This document shows positions 30,893 through 43,524 of a DNA stretch of 64,000 nt, piece after piece; position 1 is the stretch's first letter, and each line of letters begins with the position of its first letter. The notes under the pieces are model-generated. The model had not been told where the DNA came from. It searched no databases and saw nothing but the letters and a program-made list of their open reading frames with translations. Both the position numbers and the translations under genes were made by a program. The stretch comes from Pseudomonadota bacterium (GTDB lineage: Bacteria; Pseudomonadota; Gammaproteobacteria; Steroidobacterales; MnTg04). The stretch covers positions 61,782 through 125,781 of the forward strand of contig JADFSO010000004.1 of assembly GCA_022560735.1 (NCBI GenBank), given 5' to 3'.

Positions 30893-33211
30893 ATGATGCA
30901 GCTATCGCAATCGACAATATTGCGCGCAGGCCTGGCTGGCGTTTTGCTGGCGATGGCCGGCTGCGGCGGTGGTGAAGACAGCGCTGGCGGCGCCAGGACC
31001 GAGAGCGTCAAGGCGCTTAGCATCGAAGGCGTGGCGTCCAAGGGACCGCTGGCGGATGCGGATATCGATCTTTGGCTGGCCGATGCCGCTGGTCAACCGA
31101 GCGGCTCGGTTTCCCTGCTAAACACGGTCACCGATGGCACGGGCCACTGGTTCGCCAATCTCAATTCAAACGCACAACTGATGATCGCCACAAGCCGCGG
31201 CGGCAGCTATGTCGATGAATCCGATTCGACGCCGGACCCGGCGTTAAAACGGGTCGTTCAACTGGCCGCCGGCGACGAATTGCAGGGCCTGGTTTTGTCG
31301 GGCAGTTCCACGGCTGCGATCAACATGATCAGCCAGGCCATGCTGACCAGAGCCCGGGTCCTTACCGGTCCGGTCAGTTTCCCGGACGCGGTCAACACGG
31401 TTCGCAGCGAAGCGATACAGGTTTTCGGGGTTGACGTTTTTACGGTCTTGCCGCAAGACCCGATCGCACCGGATCCAGCGTCGCCGGAAGTGCAAAGGCA
31501 ATATGCCTTGTTGCTCGGCGGGCTCGCCAACGTGCTGAACGATATCGCCGTCAGGAACGGGATAGCGGTTCCCACATTCAGCATGGTCGAGGCGGTCAGC
31601 CAGGATTTATCCGATTGTCTGCTAAACGGTCAGGACTCGGCCGGCGCCGTCTTTTTTTCGCTGAATGGCAACTTTATCCCGTTACCGAGCGACCTCGATC
31701 TCAACGACCAGGTCATCCGGTTCCGCAACAACAACTTCGTGGTGTTTTCCGGTACGGCGGTGCCGGTGGTTGACCCGGCTGCCTGCTCGGTCATCCCGCC
31801 ATCGGGTGACACCATCGCCCCGGTGTTTTTGCAGGTACCGCCACCTTTTAGCGTCGCCGCAAGCGACGCGAATGGAACGCTGGCGTCGGACCCGGCGATT
31901 GCGGGAACGCTTTCCCAGGTCCAGGCGGTGGACGACAGCGGCGATCCGGTAAAGATTATTCACGATGCGCCGCCGATTTTTGCGCTCGGTGAAACCCTGG
32001 TCACATTTATCGCGACCGACAGTTCGGGCAATACATCGCTGGCTACCACGCGGGTCGCGGTGCAGGACCAGGTGGCGCCATCCATACAAGCGCCCGCGGA
32101 TATCAGCCAGGTGCGAAACGGGGCGCTGACCGTGGTCAGCTTGGGCCTACCGGTGGTGGCGGATAACGTGACCACCGTGGGTCTGCTGGTCGTCAGCAAC
32201 GACGCACCCGCCGCAGGCTTTCCGGTTGGCAACCACACGGTGATCTGGATGGTCCGGGACGAGGCCGGTCTCACCAGCACGGCCAGCCAGGCGCTGACGA
32301 TCAGCACGCCGAATGCGCCGCAATTGCTGCAAGCGGTGCCGGATTCAATCGCGACCGAAGGCCAGTTCTTCGCACTGGACCTGGCGGTCTTTTTCAGCGA
32401 CAGCGATGGTGACGTGCTTTCGTTTGCGCTGCTTGGCCTGCCCGCGGGCAGCGGTCTGCTGTTTGACCCGGTCAGCGGAATATTGAGCGGGTTTCCATCC
32501 GATGCCGATGCCAAGTCCGCGCCGCTCAACCTGACTGTCTCGGCCAGCGATCTCGCCGAGTCGGTCAGCGACAGCTTCATATTGTCGGTAACGGACGTCA
32601 ATAACCCGCCGGTATTCGGCATTGCAGACTTGTTGCTGGCGGAGGATTTTGCCGGCACCGCGGTGCTTGGCGTGGTACCCGGCCCGGTGACGCCGGATGA
32701 GTCAGGACAAAGTGTCAGTTACAGCATCAGCCCCGACCCGGCCCTGACCGGCTTTGCAAACCTGGTGTTCGATTCTGCCAGCGGCACGCTGAGCGCCACC
32801 GCGGTGGCGAACATGAATGGCAGCCAGGTTTTTACGATTACGGCTGACGATGGCCAGGCCGTAAACAACACCTGGCAGCAGAATTTTATTGTTGCGGTAA
32901 CGGCAATAAACGACGCGCCTGTTTTCAGTATCCCCGGTGACGTGGTATTGCCCCTGAATTTCCCCGGTGTGGCCGGTTTTGCGGTCACGCCGGCCGCGGT
33001 CAACCCGGATGAAGCGGCTCAGACGGTGACTTACACGATCAGTCCGCCGATAGATTTCGCCGCCATCGGCATCGACCCGGACACGGGCCAGGTCACGATC
33101 ACCCGCCTGCTCGATCTGTTTGGCAGCCAGTTGATGATCATCACCGCATCTGACAACGGTGCGGAGAACCCCAGCCACAGTGAAGGGTTTGTGCTGACCG
33201 TCGGCCCCTGA
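30893..33211 (+). CDS. Large lipoprotein with HYR/Cadherin-like domains
   Basis: The 772-residue protein starts MMQLSQSTILRAGLAGVLL with lipobox MAGC at about residue 22, then GGGE, so an acylated surface or periplasmic protein. Residues about 40-270 form an N-terminal domain of unknown type (EGVASKGPLADADIDLWLAD). A HYR-like domain follows (about 300-410, ending ATDSSGNTSLATTRVAVQDQ), then a related repeat (IQAPADISQVRNGALTVVSL), a CADG-type Cadherin-like domain (IATEGQFFALDLAVFFSDSD) and two further repeats with FVVAVTAINDAPVF-like junctions. Such repeats act in adhesion or as stalks. ATG at 30893 or 30896; the frame opens earlier at 30812 without a signal. It has its own transcription unit after the terminator. 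Confidence 0.72.
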   Translation: MMQLSQSTILRAGLAGVLLAMAGCGGGEDSAGGARTESVKALSIEGVASKGPLADADIDLWLADAAGQPSGSVSLLNTVTDGTGHWFANLNSNAQLMIATSRGGSYVDESDSTPDPALKRVVQLAAGDELQGLVLSGSSTAAINMISQAMLTRARVLTGPVSFPDAVNTVRSEAIQVFGVDVFTVLPQDPIAPDPASPEVQRQYALLLGGLANVLNDIAVRNGIAVPTFSMVEAVSQDLSDCLLNGQDSAGAVFFSLNGNFIPLPSDLDLNDQVIRFRNNNFVVFSGTAVPVVDPAACSVIPPSGDTIAPVFLQVPPPFSVAASDANGTLASDPAIAGTLSQVQAVDDSGDPVKIIHDAPPIFALGETLVTFIATDSSGNTSLATTRVAVQDQVAPSIQAPADISQVRNGALTVVSLGLPVVADNVTTVGLLVVSNDAPAAGFPVGNHTVIWMVRDEAGLTSTASQALTISTPNAPQLLQAVPDSIATEGQFFALDLAVFFSDSDGDVLSFALLGLPAGSGLLFDPVSGILSGFPSDADAKSAPLNLTVSASDLAESVSDSFILSVTDVNNPPVFGIADLLLAEDFAGTAVLGVVPGPVTPDESGQSVSYSISPDPALTGFANLVFDSASGTLSATAVANMNGSQVFTITADDGQAVNNTWQQNFIVAVTAINDAPVFSIPGDVVLPLNFPGVAGFAVTPAAVNPDEAAQTVTYTISPPIDFAAIGIDPDTGQVTITRLLDLFGSQLMIITASDNGAENPSHSEGFVLTVGP

Positions 33212-33223
33212 CCCGGAGCGATT

Positions 33224-33712
33224 TTACAAGCTTAATTCGCGTAACTCGGGCGTTTGGTCGGCGTTGTCCCAGGCGCTGTCGAAGGATTCCAGGCATTCTT
33301 TGATGCGAATCGGGTCTGCGGAAACCAGCTGGCCATCCCAGCGTTCGAATGAAGGGCGATAGATCATCGAGTGGCGGTCACAGATGATCAGCGATGCAGT
33401 CAGGCTGGTGTCACGCGGCATTGCACGCATTTCGAAGTTGCTGCCCAGCCGCCGGGCGAGGGCAAGAAATCTTGGCGCGTTGCCGACTGCCTGGCGCGGT
33501 TCCCGGATAAGGACCCGGATCCGTATTCGCCTTCTTTGCAGAATTTTCTGGCGCAGGGTCTCGCTCAGACCGGGGTCATTGAACAATGCCGGGTTCAACC
33601 GGCAGCTCACGATATTCAATGCCGTCGTCGCAGCCAGTATCAGTTGCTCAAACGCAGCCTTGGTCTCGTCCCGGGTCTGGATTGTTGCGGGCAGGCTACT
33701 TTCGCCGGGCAT
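33224..33712 (-). CDS. Small PLD-like (DUF7931-type) protein
   Basis: The 162-residue protein reads ALNIVSCRLNPALFNDPGLS, then RRIRIRVLIREPRQAVG and TASLIICDRHSMIYRPSFER, a pattern like half a phospholipase D fold. No HxKxxxxD motif is present, so catalysis is unlikely. I recognise the type as a short uncharacterised protein often near purB or hflD in gammaproteobacteria; this is from memory, not a search. It lies nine bases downstream of purB on the same strand, so it is probably co-transcribed. Confidence 0.55.
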   Translation of the reverse strand: MPGESSLPATIQTRDETKAAFEQLILAATTALNIVSCRLNPALFNDPGLSETLRQKILQRRRIRIRVLIREPRQAVGNAPRFLALARRLGSNFEMRAMPRDTSLTASLIICDRHSMIYRPSFERWDGQLVSADPIRIKECLESFDSAWDNADQTPELRELSL

Positions 33713-33721
33713 GTTTTGCGC

Positions 33722-36601
<2,880 letters not shown>

Positions 36602-36689
36602 CCTGTCCAAAAATCGGCATATCCATGTCTCAACTCTCAATTACTCGCCCGCCGGTGGCCAAGGTCTCGGCGAAATATGCAGGCCGTTA

Positions 36690-37307
36690 ATGCGCGAGCG
36701 TATCCTGGCAGCGCTGGAAAATACCGCACCGGCATCCGACCCGGTCGCTGCCGCGCTGGCGGGTGACTTGCCGGAGAGCGCGCGCAAACTGATAAAGCGT
36801 GAATCGCTGGTTCCCGCCGCCGTCCTGATACCGCTGGTCGGGGCATCGGATATCGAGGTCATACTCACCCAAAGAGCAAACCATTTGAAACACCACGCGG
36901 GGCAAATCAGTTTTCCCGGTGGCAGGCTGGAAAAGCAGGATGACGGTCCGCTTGCCGCGGCGTTAAGGGAAACCGAGGAAGAAATAGGTCTGGACCCGGC
37001 CTTTGTCGAAATCGCCGGCTATCTCACGCCCTATATCACGATCACCGGTTATGTGGTGACGCCGGTGGTTGGTTTCCTGCGCAATGGGTACACGGTAACG
37101 GCGGACCGGGTGGAAGTTGACGAGGTTTTCAAGGTGCCGATGGCCCACTTGTTAAACCCGGAGAACTGGGTTCGGCGAAATCGCGAGTTCATGGGGGTGC
37201 CGGTGACTTACCATGAGATTCCCTGGCAGGGCCGGAATATCTGGGGCGCTACGGCCGCGATGCTAATAGCATTCTCTAAATTATTAAGTAAAAACAATAA
37301 ATTATGA
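36690..37307 (+). CDS. nudL: NudL-like CoA pyrophosphatase (Nudix)
   Basis: The ~205-residue protein carries the CoA-pyrophosphatase motif LTQRANHLKHHAGQISFPGG immediately before a Nudix box with RETEEEIGL. Enzymes of this type split CoA to phosphopantetheine and 3',5'-ADP. The start is uncertain: I use the ATG at 36690 (MRERILAALENTAP); the frame is open back to 36585, overlapping fumC. The last codons are unusually AT-rich (KLLSKNNKL), and the TGA overlaps the mazG ATG (ATGA). Confidence 0.85.
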   Translation: MRERILAALENTAPASDPVAAALAGDLPESARKLIKRESLVPAAVLIPLVGASDIEVILTQRANHLKHHAGQISFPGGRLEKQDDGPLAAALRETEEEIGLDPAFVEIAGYLTPYITITGYVVTPVVGFLRNGYTVTADRVEVDEVFKVPMAHLLNPENWVRRNREFMGVPVTYHEIPWQGRNIWGATAAMLIAFSKLLSKNNKL

Positions 37308-38089
37308 ATAACTTGGATAAATTACTCGAAGTAATGGCCAGCCTCAGGGACCCGAAAACCGGCTGTCCGTGGGACCTGGAACAGGATTTTGCCAGCATCG
37401 CACCCCATACCATCGAAGAAGCCTATGAGGTGGCGGATGCGATCGGCAAGGGCGATATGCGGGAGTTGCGGGAAGAACTCGGTGATTTGTTGTTCCAGGT
37501 CGTGTTTCAGGCGCGCCTGGCGGAGGAACAGGGCGAGTTCGATTTTTACGCGGTCGCGGGGTCCATCGCGGAAAAACTGACCCGCAGGCATCCGCATGTT
37601 TTTGCCGATGCCAAAACCCGAAACTCCGCCGAACAGACCCGGCAATGGGAAGCAGACAAAGCCGATGAGCGCAGGAACAAAGGGCAGCGCTCGGTGCTGG
37701 ACGGAATCCCGGTGGCAATGCCTGCGCTCAGCAAGGCGCAAAAGCTGGCCAAAAGAGCGGCGACGGCGGGATTCGACTGGCCGGACCGGCATGGGCCGCG
37801 GCGGAAAATCGACGAGGAATTGACCGAACTGGATGCAGAACTCGATAACGGTTCTGCAAGGAGACAGGCGGAGGAGGTCGGCGATCTGTTGTTTTCCGTG
37901 GTGAACCTGGCGCGCCATCTCGATATAGACGCGGAAGCGGCGTTGCGCGCAGCGAACCGGCGGTTTGAAACACGCTTCGGGGGCATGGAACTGGGCCTGC
38001 GGGAATCCGGCCAGGAATTGTCCAATCTCAGCCTCCCCCAACTGGAGCTCGCCTGGCAAAAAGCCAAGGAAAGCACTCGCGGCGGGTAA
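37304..38089 (+). CDS. mazG: MazG, nucleoside triphosphate pyrophosphohydrolase
   Basis: House-cleaning NTP pyrophosphohydrolase. The 261-residue protein has a duplicated all-alpha fold: N-terminal MASLRDPKTGCPWDLEQDFA, EEAYEVADAI and EELGDLLFQVVF, then the C-terminal copy KIDEELTELDAELD with AEEVGDLLFSVVNLARHL. The Glu/Asp Mg ligands of the family are present in both. The start overlaps the nudL stop by four bases and lacks a normal Shine-Dalgarno, sitting in an AT-rich stretch. Confidence 0.94.
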   Translation: MNNLDKLLEVMASLRDPKTGCPWDLEQDFASIAPHTIEEAYEVADAIGKGDMRELREELGDLLFQVVFQARLAEEQGEFDFYAVAGSIAEKLTRRHPHVFADAKTRNSAEQTRQWEADKADERRNKGQRSVLDGIPVAMPALSKAQKLAKRAATAGFDWPDRHGPRRKIDEELTELDAELDNGSARRQAEEVGDLLFSVVNLARHLDIDAEAALRAANRRFETRFGGMELGLRESGQELSNLSLPQLELAWQKAKESTRGG

Positions 38090-38222
38090 CGCCGGCATGC
38101 CAGCAGGCCTTTATTTTCAAGCTTTTCGGCTGATTCAGTTCAGGTTCAGGATTGTGCCCTTATGCTGTTGGCGAAGCTGCGGGAAACCGTGGCTTTGGAG
38201 CAGACGTAAAAGGAGCACAAGC

Positions 38223-38798
38223 ATGAAAAATCGCAACTTGCTATTAGGCCTGTGCGCGCTGGCCCTGGTGCTGCCTGGGCTGGCCGCGGCCGATCACGAA
38301 GATGACCGGCGCACAGAACGGGGCAGATACGTATATGGCCGGGTAATCAAGGTACAACCGGTTATTCGCTACGTGACCGTCAGAGTACCGGTCCGGGAAT
38401 GCTGGGACGAACGCCGGTATCGGTCTCATTCCAGCTCCGCTTACCCGGGCACCGGTGGCTCGACCATCGTCGGCGCCATTATCGGCGGGCTGATCGGTAA
38501 TCAGTTTGGCAGCGGTGGCGGCCGCAGGGCGACGACTGTGCTGGGCGCATTGATCGGTGGTTCGCTGGCGCAAAAAGCGGCGATCAGACGTGCGGAGAGT
38601 GAGGGCCGCGGAGCCCCGCAGGAATCGTATGTCGTGCACCGCTGCACGACTTCCTACGACTATCGCGAGGAGGAGCGAATCGATGGCTACGACGTCACCT
38701 ATCGCTACAAAGGCGATACCTACCTGACCCGCATGCCCAACGACCCGGGCAAACGCATCCGTCTGCGGGTCCGTATCACGCCGGTGGCTGACTACTGA
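38223..38798 (+). CDS. Glycine-zipper 2TM domain envelope protein
   Basis: The 191-residue protein has a signal peptide (residues 1-22, ending GLAAA), a basic region with YVTVRVPVRECWDERR, a glycine-zipper hairpin (about 80-115: TIVGAIIGGLIGNQFGSG and TTVLGALIGGSLAQKAA) and a C-terminal domain with Cys in YVVHRCTTSYDYREE. It resembles Rick_17kDa/glycine-zipper 2TM outer-membrane proteins of unknown function. AAAGGAGC precedes the ATG. The frame is open upstream into mazG without similarity. Confidence 0.78.
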   Translation: MKNRNLLLGLCALALVLPGLAAADHEDDRRTERGRYVYGRVIKVQPVIRYVTVRVPVRECWDERRYRSHSSSAYPGTGGSTIVGAIIGGLIGNQFGSGGGRRATTVLGALIGGSLAQKAAIRRAESEGRGAPQESYVVHRCTTSYDYREEERIDGYDVTYRYKGDTYLTRMPNDPGKRIRLRVRITPVADY

Positions 38799-38827
38799 GC
38801 TTGCCCCTTCGCCGTTTCGGTCGGACA

Positions 38828-39151
38828 ATGTCGCATATGACACTCAGGATACTCATCATATGTCTGGCATTGGCCGGCCCGGCGGAGGTGCTTTCCGCGC
38901 CGGCGGCACATGATACGGTGGCGGCGCGCGACTACAGGGCGCACGGCAGGCCAATCCATCGGCTCGCCCAGAATGGACGCTTCACGCTGGACCAGGCGGT
39001 GGACAAAGTCAGGGCGAGATATGGCGGAAAAATTATCAAGGCCAGCACCCGGCGACAAAAAGGCCGTCCTGTACACATCATAAAAATTCTTGGCGACAAA
39101 GGCCGCGTCCACACCGTCCGGGTCGACGGTATCAGCGGACAAATTCTCTAG
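38828..39151 (+). CDS. Small exported PepSY-domain protein
   Basis: The 107-residue protein has a signal peptide (MTLRILIICLALAGPAEVLS, cleaved near SAPA) and one PepSY-like unit: RFTLDQAVDKVRARYGGKII, then KGRPVHIIKILGDKGRVHTV ending VDGISGQIL. It directly precedes the response regulator by three bases, a common arrangement in which the PepSY protein is a periplasmic modulator or target of the PhoP/PhoQ-like pair. The start is ATG 38828 or 38837; the frame also opens at a TTG at 38801. Confidence 0.78.
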   Translation: MSHMTLRILIICLALAGPAEVLSAPAAHDTVAARDYRAHGRPIHRLAQNGRFTLDQAVDKVRARYGGKIIKASTRRQKGRPVHIIKILGDKGRVHTVRVDGISGQIL

Positions 39152-39154
39152 ACC

Positions 39155-39835
39155 ATGCGCCTGTTAATCGTGGAAGACGATCCCGTGCTCCAGGAAAGCC
39201 TTGCCGAACAGTTGAGAGAAGCAGGCCATGTAGTCGATACGGCGGGAGACGGCAAGGAGGGGCTGTATTTCGCGGAGGAATTCAAGCCGGACCTGGCAAT
39301 TATCGATCTGGGTCTGCCAATCATGTCGGGGATGGATTTGATTCGCGCAATTCGCGGACAGGATCTCAGCTTCCCGATACTGATATTGACGGCAAGGGAT
39401 CGCTGGCAGGAAAAAGTCGATGGCTTGTCCGCGGGTGCAGACGATTATCTGACCAAACCTTTTCAGTTCGAAGAACTGGCCGCCAGGGTAAACGCCCTGG
39501 TCCGGCGTGCTGCGGGTTTTGCCAGCCCGGTGATTTCCTGTGGCCTGGTCAGCATGGACACGTCTGCACAAAGCGTGACGGTTTCCGGCGAGGAAGTGGT
39601 CCTGACGGCGTTCGAGTATCGTTTGCTCGAATGCCTGATGCTCAGCGCGGGCCGGGTGATATCGAAGGCCGAGCTGACCGATCGTTTGTATGACCAGGAC
39701 TTCGAAAGGGACAGCAATGTCATCGAGGTCCTGGTCGGTCGCCTGCGGCGCAAGCTCGACCCGGAAAACAGCACCAATCCCATCGAAACCTTGCGCGGGC
39801 GGGGATACCGCTTCAACCTCGAGACCACCGACTGA
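39155..39835 (+). CDS. OmpR/PhoP-family response regulator
   Basis: The 226-residue regulator has a receiver domain with acidic pair VEDDP, phosphoacceptor Asp51 (AIIDLGLPIMSGMD), Thr in ILTAR, Lys in DYLTKPFQFEEL, and a winged-helix DNA-binding domain (LTAFEYRLLECLMLSAGRVI, DSNVIEVLVGRLRRKL, IETLRGRGYRF). Closest in type to PhoP/QseB. Its TGA overlaps the ATG of the sensor kinase gene. Confidence 0.93.
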   Translation: MRLLIVEDDPVLQESLAEQLREAGHVVDTAGDGKEGLYFAEEFKPDLAIIDLGLPIMSGMDLIRAIRGQDLSFPILILTARDRWQEKVDGLSAGADDYLTKPFQFEELAARVNALVRRAAGFASPVISCGLVSMDTSAQSVTVSGEEVVLTAFEYRLLECLMLSAGRVISKAELTDRLYDQDFERDSNVIEVLVGRLRRKLDPENSTNPIETLRGRGYRFNLETTD

Positions 39836-41187
39836 TGCAATCGATGAGCCGGCGACTGCTGCTCTCCAGCACCTTGTTGCTGGTCGTTTTCCTCGGCGCC
39901 GCCGGCGTTATCCTGGATACCGCGTTTCGCGAAGCGGGCAAGCAGGCGCTCGAGGATCTGCTGCAGGTGCAGATCCTGACCATGCTGGGCGCCGTGGTTG
40001 AAGTCGCGGGTCCGACGCTGGTGATGCCGGACGATCTTGCCGAGGCCCGCTTCCTCAGCCCCGGTTCCGGGCTCTATGGAGAAATTGTCGAACCCGGTGG
40101 CGGGCGTGTCTGGCGTTCCCCGTCTTTGCTGGGGAGCCTCGATTTCGGTGGCTGGCTGGATCCGGGCGAGTCGTATACACGGCGGCTGGCTGGTCCGGAC
40201 GGCCAGCAACTGATGGCCTTGTCCATGGGCATCGAATGGGAATTCGATAACCGTGAATCGAGGCAATACCGGCTGACGGTCGCCCACGACATGGAGAGCT
40301 ATTTCGCACAGGTCCAGGGCTTTCGCAAAAAGCTGCTGACCTGGTTTAGCGGGCTGACTGTTTTGCTATTGATCGCCCAGGCGCTGGTCCTCAGGCGGGG
40401 ACTGCAACCATTGCGCCAGGTCGAACAGGAAATTGCGGCCATCGAGTCCGGCGAACGCAGCGAGCTCAGCAGCGACTACCCGCGGGAGTTGACCGGGGTA
40501 ACGGGCAACCTGAATGCGCTGATTGAAAGCGAGCGCAGGCGCCTGAAAAGATATCGCGACACGCTGGACAACCTGGCGCACAGCCTGAAAACGCCGCTTG
40601 CGGCCAGCACCAGCCTGCTCGAGGAGTCCGAGTCGCCGGATCGCGAAAAACTGTCAAGACAACTGGCCAGAATGCGCGATATTGTCGATTTCCAGTTGAA
40701 AAGAGCCAGCGTTTCGGGGGTCAGCGGGCTGGGGCAGGAACCGGTCGATGTGCAAGCGGCGCTGCACCAATTGCGTGAAGCGCTGGACAAGGTTTACCTG
40801 CACAAGGGCCTGGAAATCGAACTGGAAATCACGGCGGGTGCGAAATTCTTTGGCGCCAGGGACGATCTCCTCGAAATGATGGGCAACTTGATGGATAACG
40901 CCTGCAAGTGGGGCCATTCGAAAGTCCGGGTGCGGGCCGATGTTCTCAGCGGCAAAAAAAGACCGGGGCTGGAACTCGGCGTGGAAGACGATGGCCCCGG
41001 CATCCCGGTGGACGAGAGGGAAGACGTCCTGGGCAAGGGAGTCAGGGGCGATGAGCGCATGCCGGGACAAGGCATCGGCCTGGCGGTCGTGCGCGAGATC
41101 ACTGAACTGTACAGAGGCAGATTGACGGTCACGGACAGCGATCTGGGCGGCGCCCGTATTTGCCTGCGCTTTGGCGATTTCAGATAG
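39835..41187 (+). CDS. PhoQ-like sensor histidine kinase
   Basis: The 450-residue kinase has membrane segments at about residues 8-30 ([20 protein letters not shown]) and 165-185 ([20 protein letters not shown]) flanking a ~130-residue periplasmic sensor domain, a HAMP region, an H-box [14 protein letters not shown] (His near residue 249), N-box [14 protein letters not shown], and ATP-lid motifs DDGPGIP and [12 protein letters not shown]. The order PepSY, regulator, kinase suggests cation or envelope-stress sensing; the signal is unproven. The start overlaps the regulator stop by one base. Confidence 0.92.
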   Translation: MQSMSRRLLLSSTLLLVVFLGAAGVILDTAFREAGKQALEDLLQVQILTMLGAVVEVAGPTLVMPDDLAEARFLSPGSGLYGEIVEPGGGRVWRSPSLLGSLDFGGWLDPGESYTRRLAGPDGQQLMALSMGIEWEFDNRESRQYRLTVAHDMESYFAQVQGFRKKLLTWFSGLTVLLLIAQALVLRRGLQPLRQVEQEIAAIESGERSELSSDYPRELTGVTGNLNALIESERRRLKRYRDTLDNLAHSLKTPLAASTSLLEESESPDREKLSRQLARMRDIVDFQLKRASVSGVSGLGQEPVDVQAALHQLREALDKVYLHKGLEIELEITAGAKFFGARDDLLEMMGNLMDNACKWGHSKVRVRADVLSGKKRPGLELGVEDDGPGIPVDEREDVLGKGVRGDERMPGQGIGLAVVREITELYRGRLTVTDSDLGGARICLRFGDFR

Positions 41188-41247
41188 GACGAGTCGCGCA
41201 AAGCGGTGGCTTGCAGCCGCCGTCAATGACGAAACTGCGACAGCGCC

Positions 41248-42006
41248 TCAGCCGCCCTTTATTCTTTTCATCAGCGGCTCGATCAGATCCATCGGCAACG
41301 GGAACACGATGGTCGAACTCTTGTCGCCGGCGATATCGGTCAGCGTCTGCATGTATCGCAACTGCATCGCATTGGGTTCTTTGGACAAGGTGGCGGCTGC
41401 CTCGACCAGCGCAACGGCGGCCTGTTTTTCGCCTTCGGCATGGATCACCTTTGCCCGCCGGGTTCGTTCGGCTTCCGCCTGCTTGGCGATGGCCCGAATC
41501 ATGCTTTCATCGATATCCACATGCTTGATTTCGACATTGGCGACCTTGATCCCCCATGAATCGGTGTTTTCGTCGAGTATGGCCTGAATATCGTGGTTGA
41601 GCTTGTCTCTCTCCGACAGCATCTCATCCAGTTCGTGCTGGCCAAGGACCGAGCGCAGCGTGGTCTGGGCAAGCTGGCTGGTCGCTTCAAAATAATTGGC
41701 GACCTGGATGATCGCTCTTTCAGGGTCCACGACGCGGAAATAGATCACCGCATTGACCTTGACCGATACATTGTCTTTTGAAATGACGTCCTGGGTCGGC
41801 ACATCCATGACGATAAGCCGCAGATCGACCCGCACCATTTTCTGGATACCCGGGATAATGATGATCAGCCCCGGCCCTTTGACCTTGTAAAAGCGGCCAA
41901 GCAAGAATACGACGCCACGCTCGTATTCCCTGAGAATCTTGAACGTCATAAAAAGAAGAAAAACGACGGCCAAGGCTATATAGAACATGATGCCAAACCC
42001 AAACAT
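41248..42006 (-). CDS. Slipin, stomatin/Band 7 membrane protein
   Basis: The 252-residue SPFH protein has an N-terminal membrane segment (residues about 4-26, [20 protein letters not shown]), then [36 protein letters not shown], and a coiled-coil-forming helix ([20 protein letters not shown]). Paired with NfeD two bases upstream on the same strand, the classic stomatin-NfeD membrane-quality-control operon. The ATG at 42006 was chosen; the open frame to 42120 lies inside nfeD. Confidence 0.93.
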   Translation of the reverse strand: MFGFGIMFYIALAVVFLLFMTFKILREYERGVVFLLGRFYKVKGPGLIIIIPGIQKMVRVDLRLIVMDVPTQDVISKDNVSVKVNAVIYFRVVDPERAIIQVANYFEATSQLAQTTLRSVLGQHELDEMLSERDKLNHDIQAILDENTDSWGIKVANVEIKHVDIDESMIRAIAKQAEAERTRRAKVIHAEGEKQAAVALVEAAATLSKEPNAMQLRYMQTLTDIAGDKSSTIVFPLPMDLIEPLMKRIKGG

Positions 42007-42008
42007 GG

Positions 42009-43400
42009 TTAAGTCTCCTGTGTGCTGTTTACCGGTTCGACAGTCAGGTGCAAGCCACTGATAGCAGTGACCCTGACTGGCTGTCCATCCATTATCAATT
42101 GACTGGAACTGGCCTGCCACAATTCGCTGTGGACAAAGACCGTGCCTTTCTTGTCGATATCGCCCCGTGCGATTCCGGTCATACCGATCATTTGCTCACG
42201 GCCGCTGACTATCGGCTGCGTTCTCGCGCGATTGGCGAAATAAACAATGCCGATAATCATGGCGCTGCTCAGTATAGCGACCGAAAAAATCAGGTTGCGG
42301 GAAATCTCGTAACCGGGGATATCGGTATCCATGAGGATGATCGATCCGGATACCAGTGCGATCACTCCGCCTATACCGAGCACGCCAAAGCTCGGCGCAA
42401 ACACTTCCGCGATAATCAGAATAACGCCGAGTACGATCAGGGCGAGCCCCGCATAATTGACCGGCAGAATCTGGAATGCATAAAGCGCCAGCAGGATCGA
42501 AATTGCGCCGACGACACCGGGTACAATTGCGCCCGGGTTGTAACCTTCGAAAATCAACCCATAGATTCCGAGCATCAACAACATATAGGCAACCGTTGGG
42601 TTGGTAATCACCGATAACAAACGGTTTCGCCAATCGGGTTCGATCACTTTGATAGCGAGCCCGGCCGTGGTCAGCGTTTGCTCGCTATTGTTAACCTCGA
42701 CGCTCATGCCATCGATATCCTGCAGCAGTTGCGCCTGCGTTTTCGCAACCAGGTCGATAATCCCGAGTTCGAGTGCTTCCGATGCCGTGACATTGACGGC
42801 CTCGCGAACCGCTTTTTCCGCCCAGTCGACGTTTCTGCCTCGCAGTTCTGCGAGGCCGCGAATATAAGCGACGGCATCATTGATCGTCTTGCGCTCCATG
42901 GCAGTGGTGCCCGTATCCCGGGTTTTCGATTTCTTCTCGACTTCTTCGTCGCCTGCTTCTTCGTCCTCCGCGTCCTCTGCGTCCTCAGAGTCGGGCTTTC
43001 TCGGGCCATCGCCCCCGATCTGCACCGGTGTCGCCGAACCGATATTCGTCGCCGGCGCCATCGCCGCAATATGGCTGGCGTACATGATATAGGTACCGGC
43101 GCTCGCGGCCCGCGAACCGGAGGGCGCGACATATACGACCACCGGCACCGGCGATTGCAAAATGGCTTTGATAATATCCCGCATCGACGAATCCAGGCCG
43201 CCCGGTGTATTCATCTTGATAATCACCAGTTCGGCGTCCTGGCTCGCGGCAGCGGCGATGCCTTTGCGCAGATAGTCGCTGGTTGCCGGCCCGATGGCGC
43301 CGTCGATCGTCAGCAGGTAGGCGACCTTGTCTTCCTGGGCTGCCGCGGGCATGGCCAGCAGGCACGCGAGTAACAGGAAATGGCGGGCGTATGCAAGCAT
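42009..43400 (-). CDS. NfeD-like membrane-bound ClpP-class serine protease
   Basis: The 463-residue protein has a signal peptide (residues 1-22, ending AMPAAA), an N-terminal ClpP-class domain ([20 protein letters not shown] and catalytic region [20 protein letters not shown]), a cluster of membrane segments (about 245-370) and a C-terminal OB-fold NfeD domain ([20 protein letters not shown]). A highly acidic insert ([20 protein letters not shown]) interrupts the protease domain around residue 145. In archaeal homologues this protease cleaves stomatin; the partner slipin gene follows. Confidence 0.92.
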   Translation of the reverse strand: MLAYARHFLLLACLLAMPAAAQEDKVAYLLTIDGAIGPATSDYLRKGIAAAASQDAELVIIKMNTPGGLDSSMRDIIKAILQSPVPVVVYVAPSGSRAASAGTYIMYASHIAAMAPATNIGSATPVQIGGDGPRKPDSEDAEDAEDEEAGDEEVEKKSKTRDTGTTAMERKTINDAVAYIRGLAELRGRNVDWAEKAVREAVNVTASEALELGIIDLVAKTQAQLLQDIDGMSVEVNNSEQTLTTAGLAIKVIEPDWRNRLLSVITNPTVAYMLLMLGIYGLIFEGYNPGAIVPGVVGAISILLALYAFQILPVNYAGLALIVLGVILIIAEVFAPSFGVLGIGGVIALVSGSIILMDTDIPGYEISRNLIFSVAILSSAMIIGIVYFANRARTQPIVSGREQMIGMTGIARGDIDKKGTVFVHSELWQASSSQLIMDGQPVRVTAISGLHLTVEPVNSTQET

Positions 43401-43524
43401 CGGTGACCCCCTCGTTAGCACGATGATAACAGGAAGACGCTGTATTGAAGGAAGATTTTGGCCCGGGCCGGCGCTCTTCCGGGCTATACTCTGCGCCGAT
43501 CTCCGCGCTCTCCAGGCATTTTTC

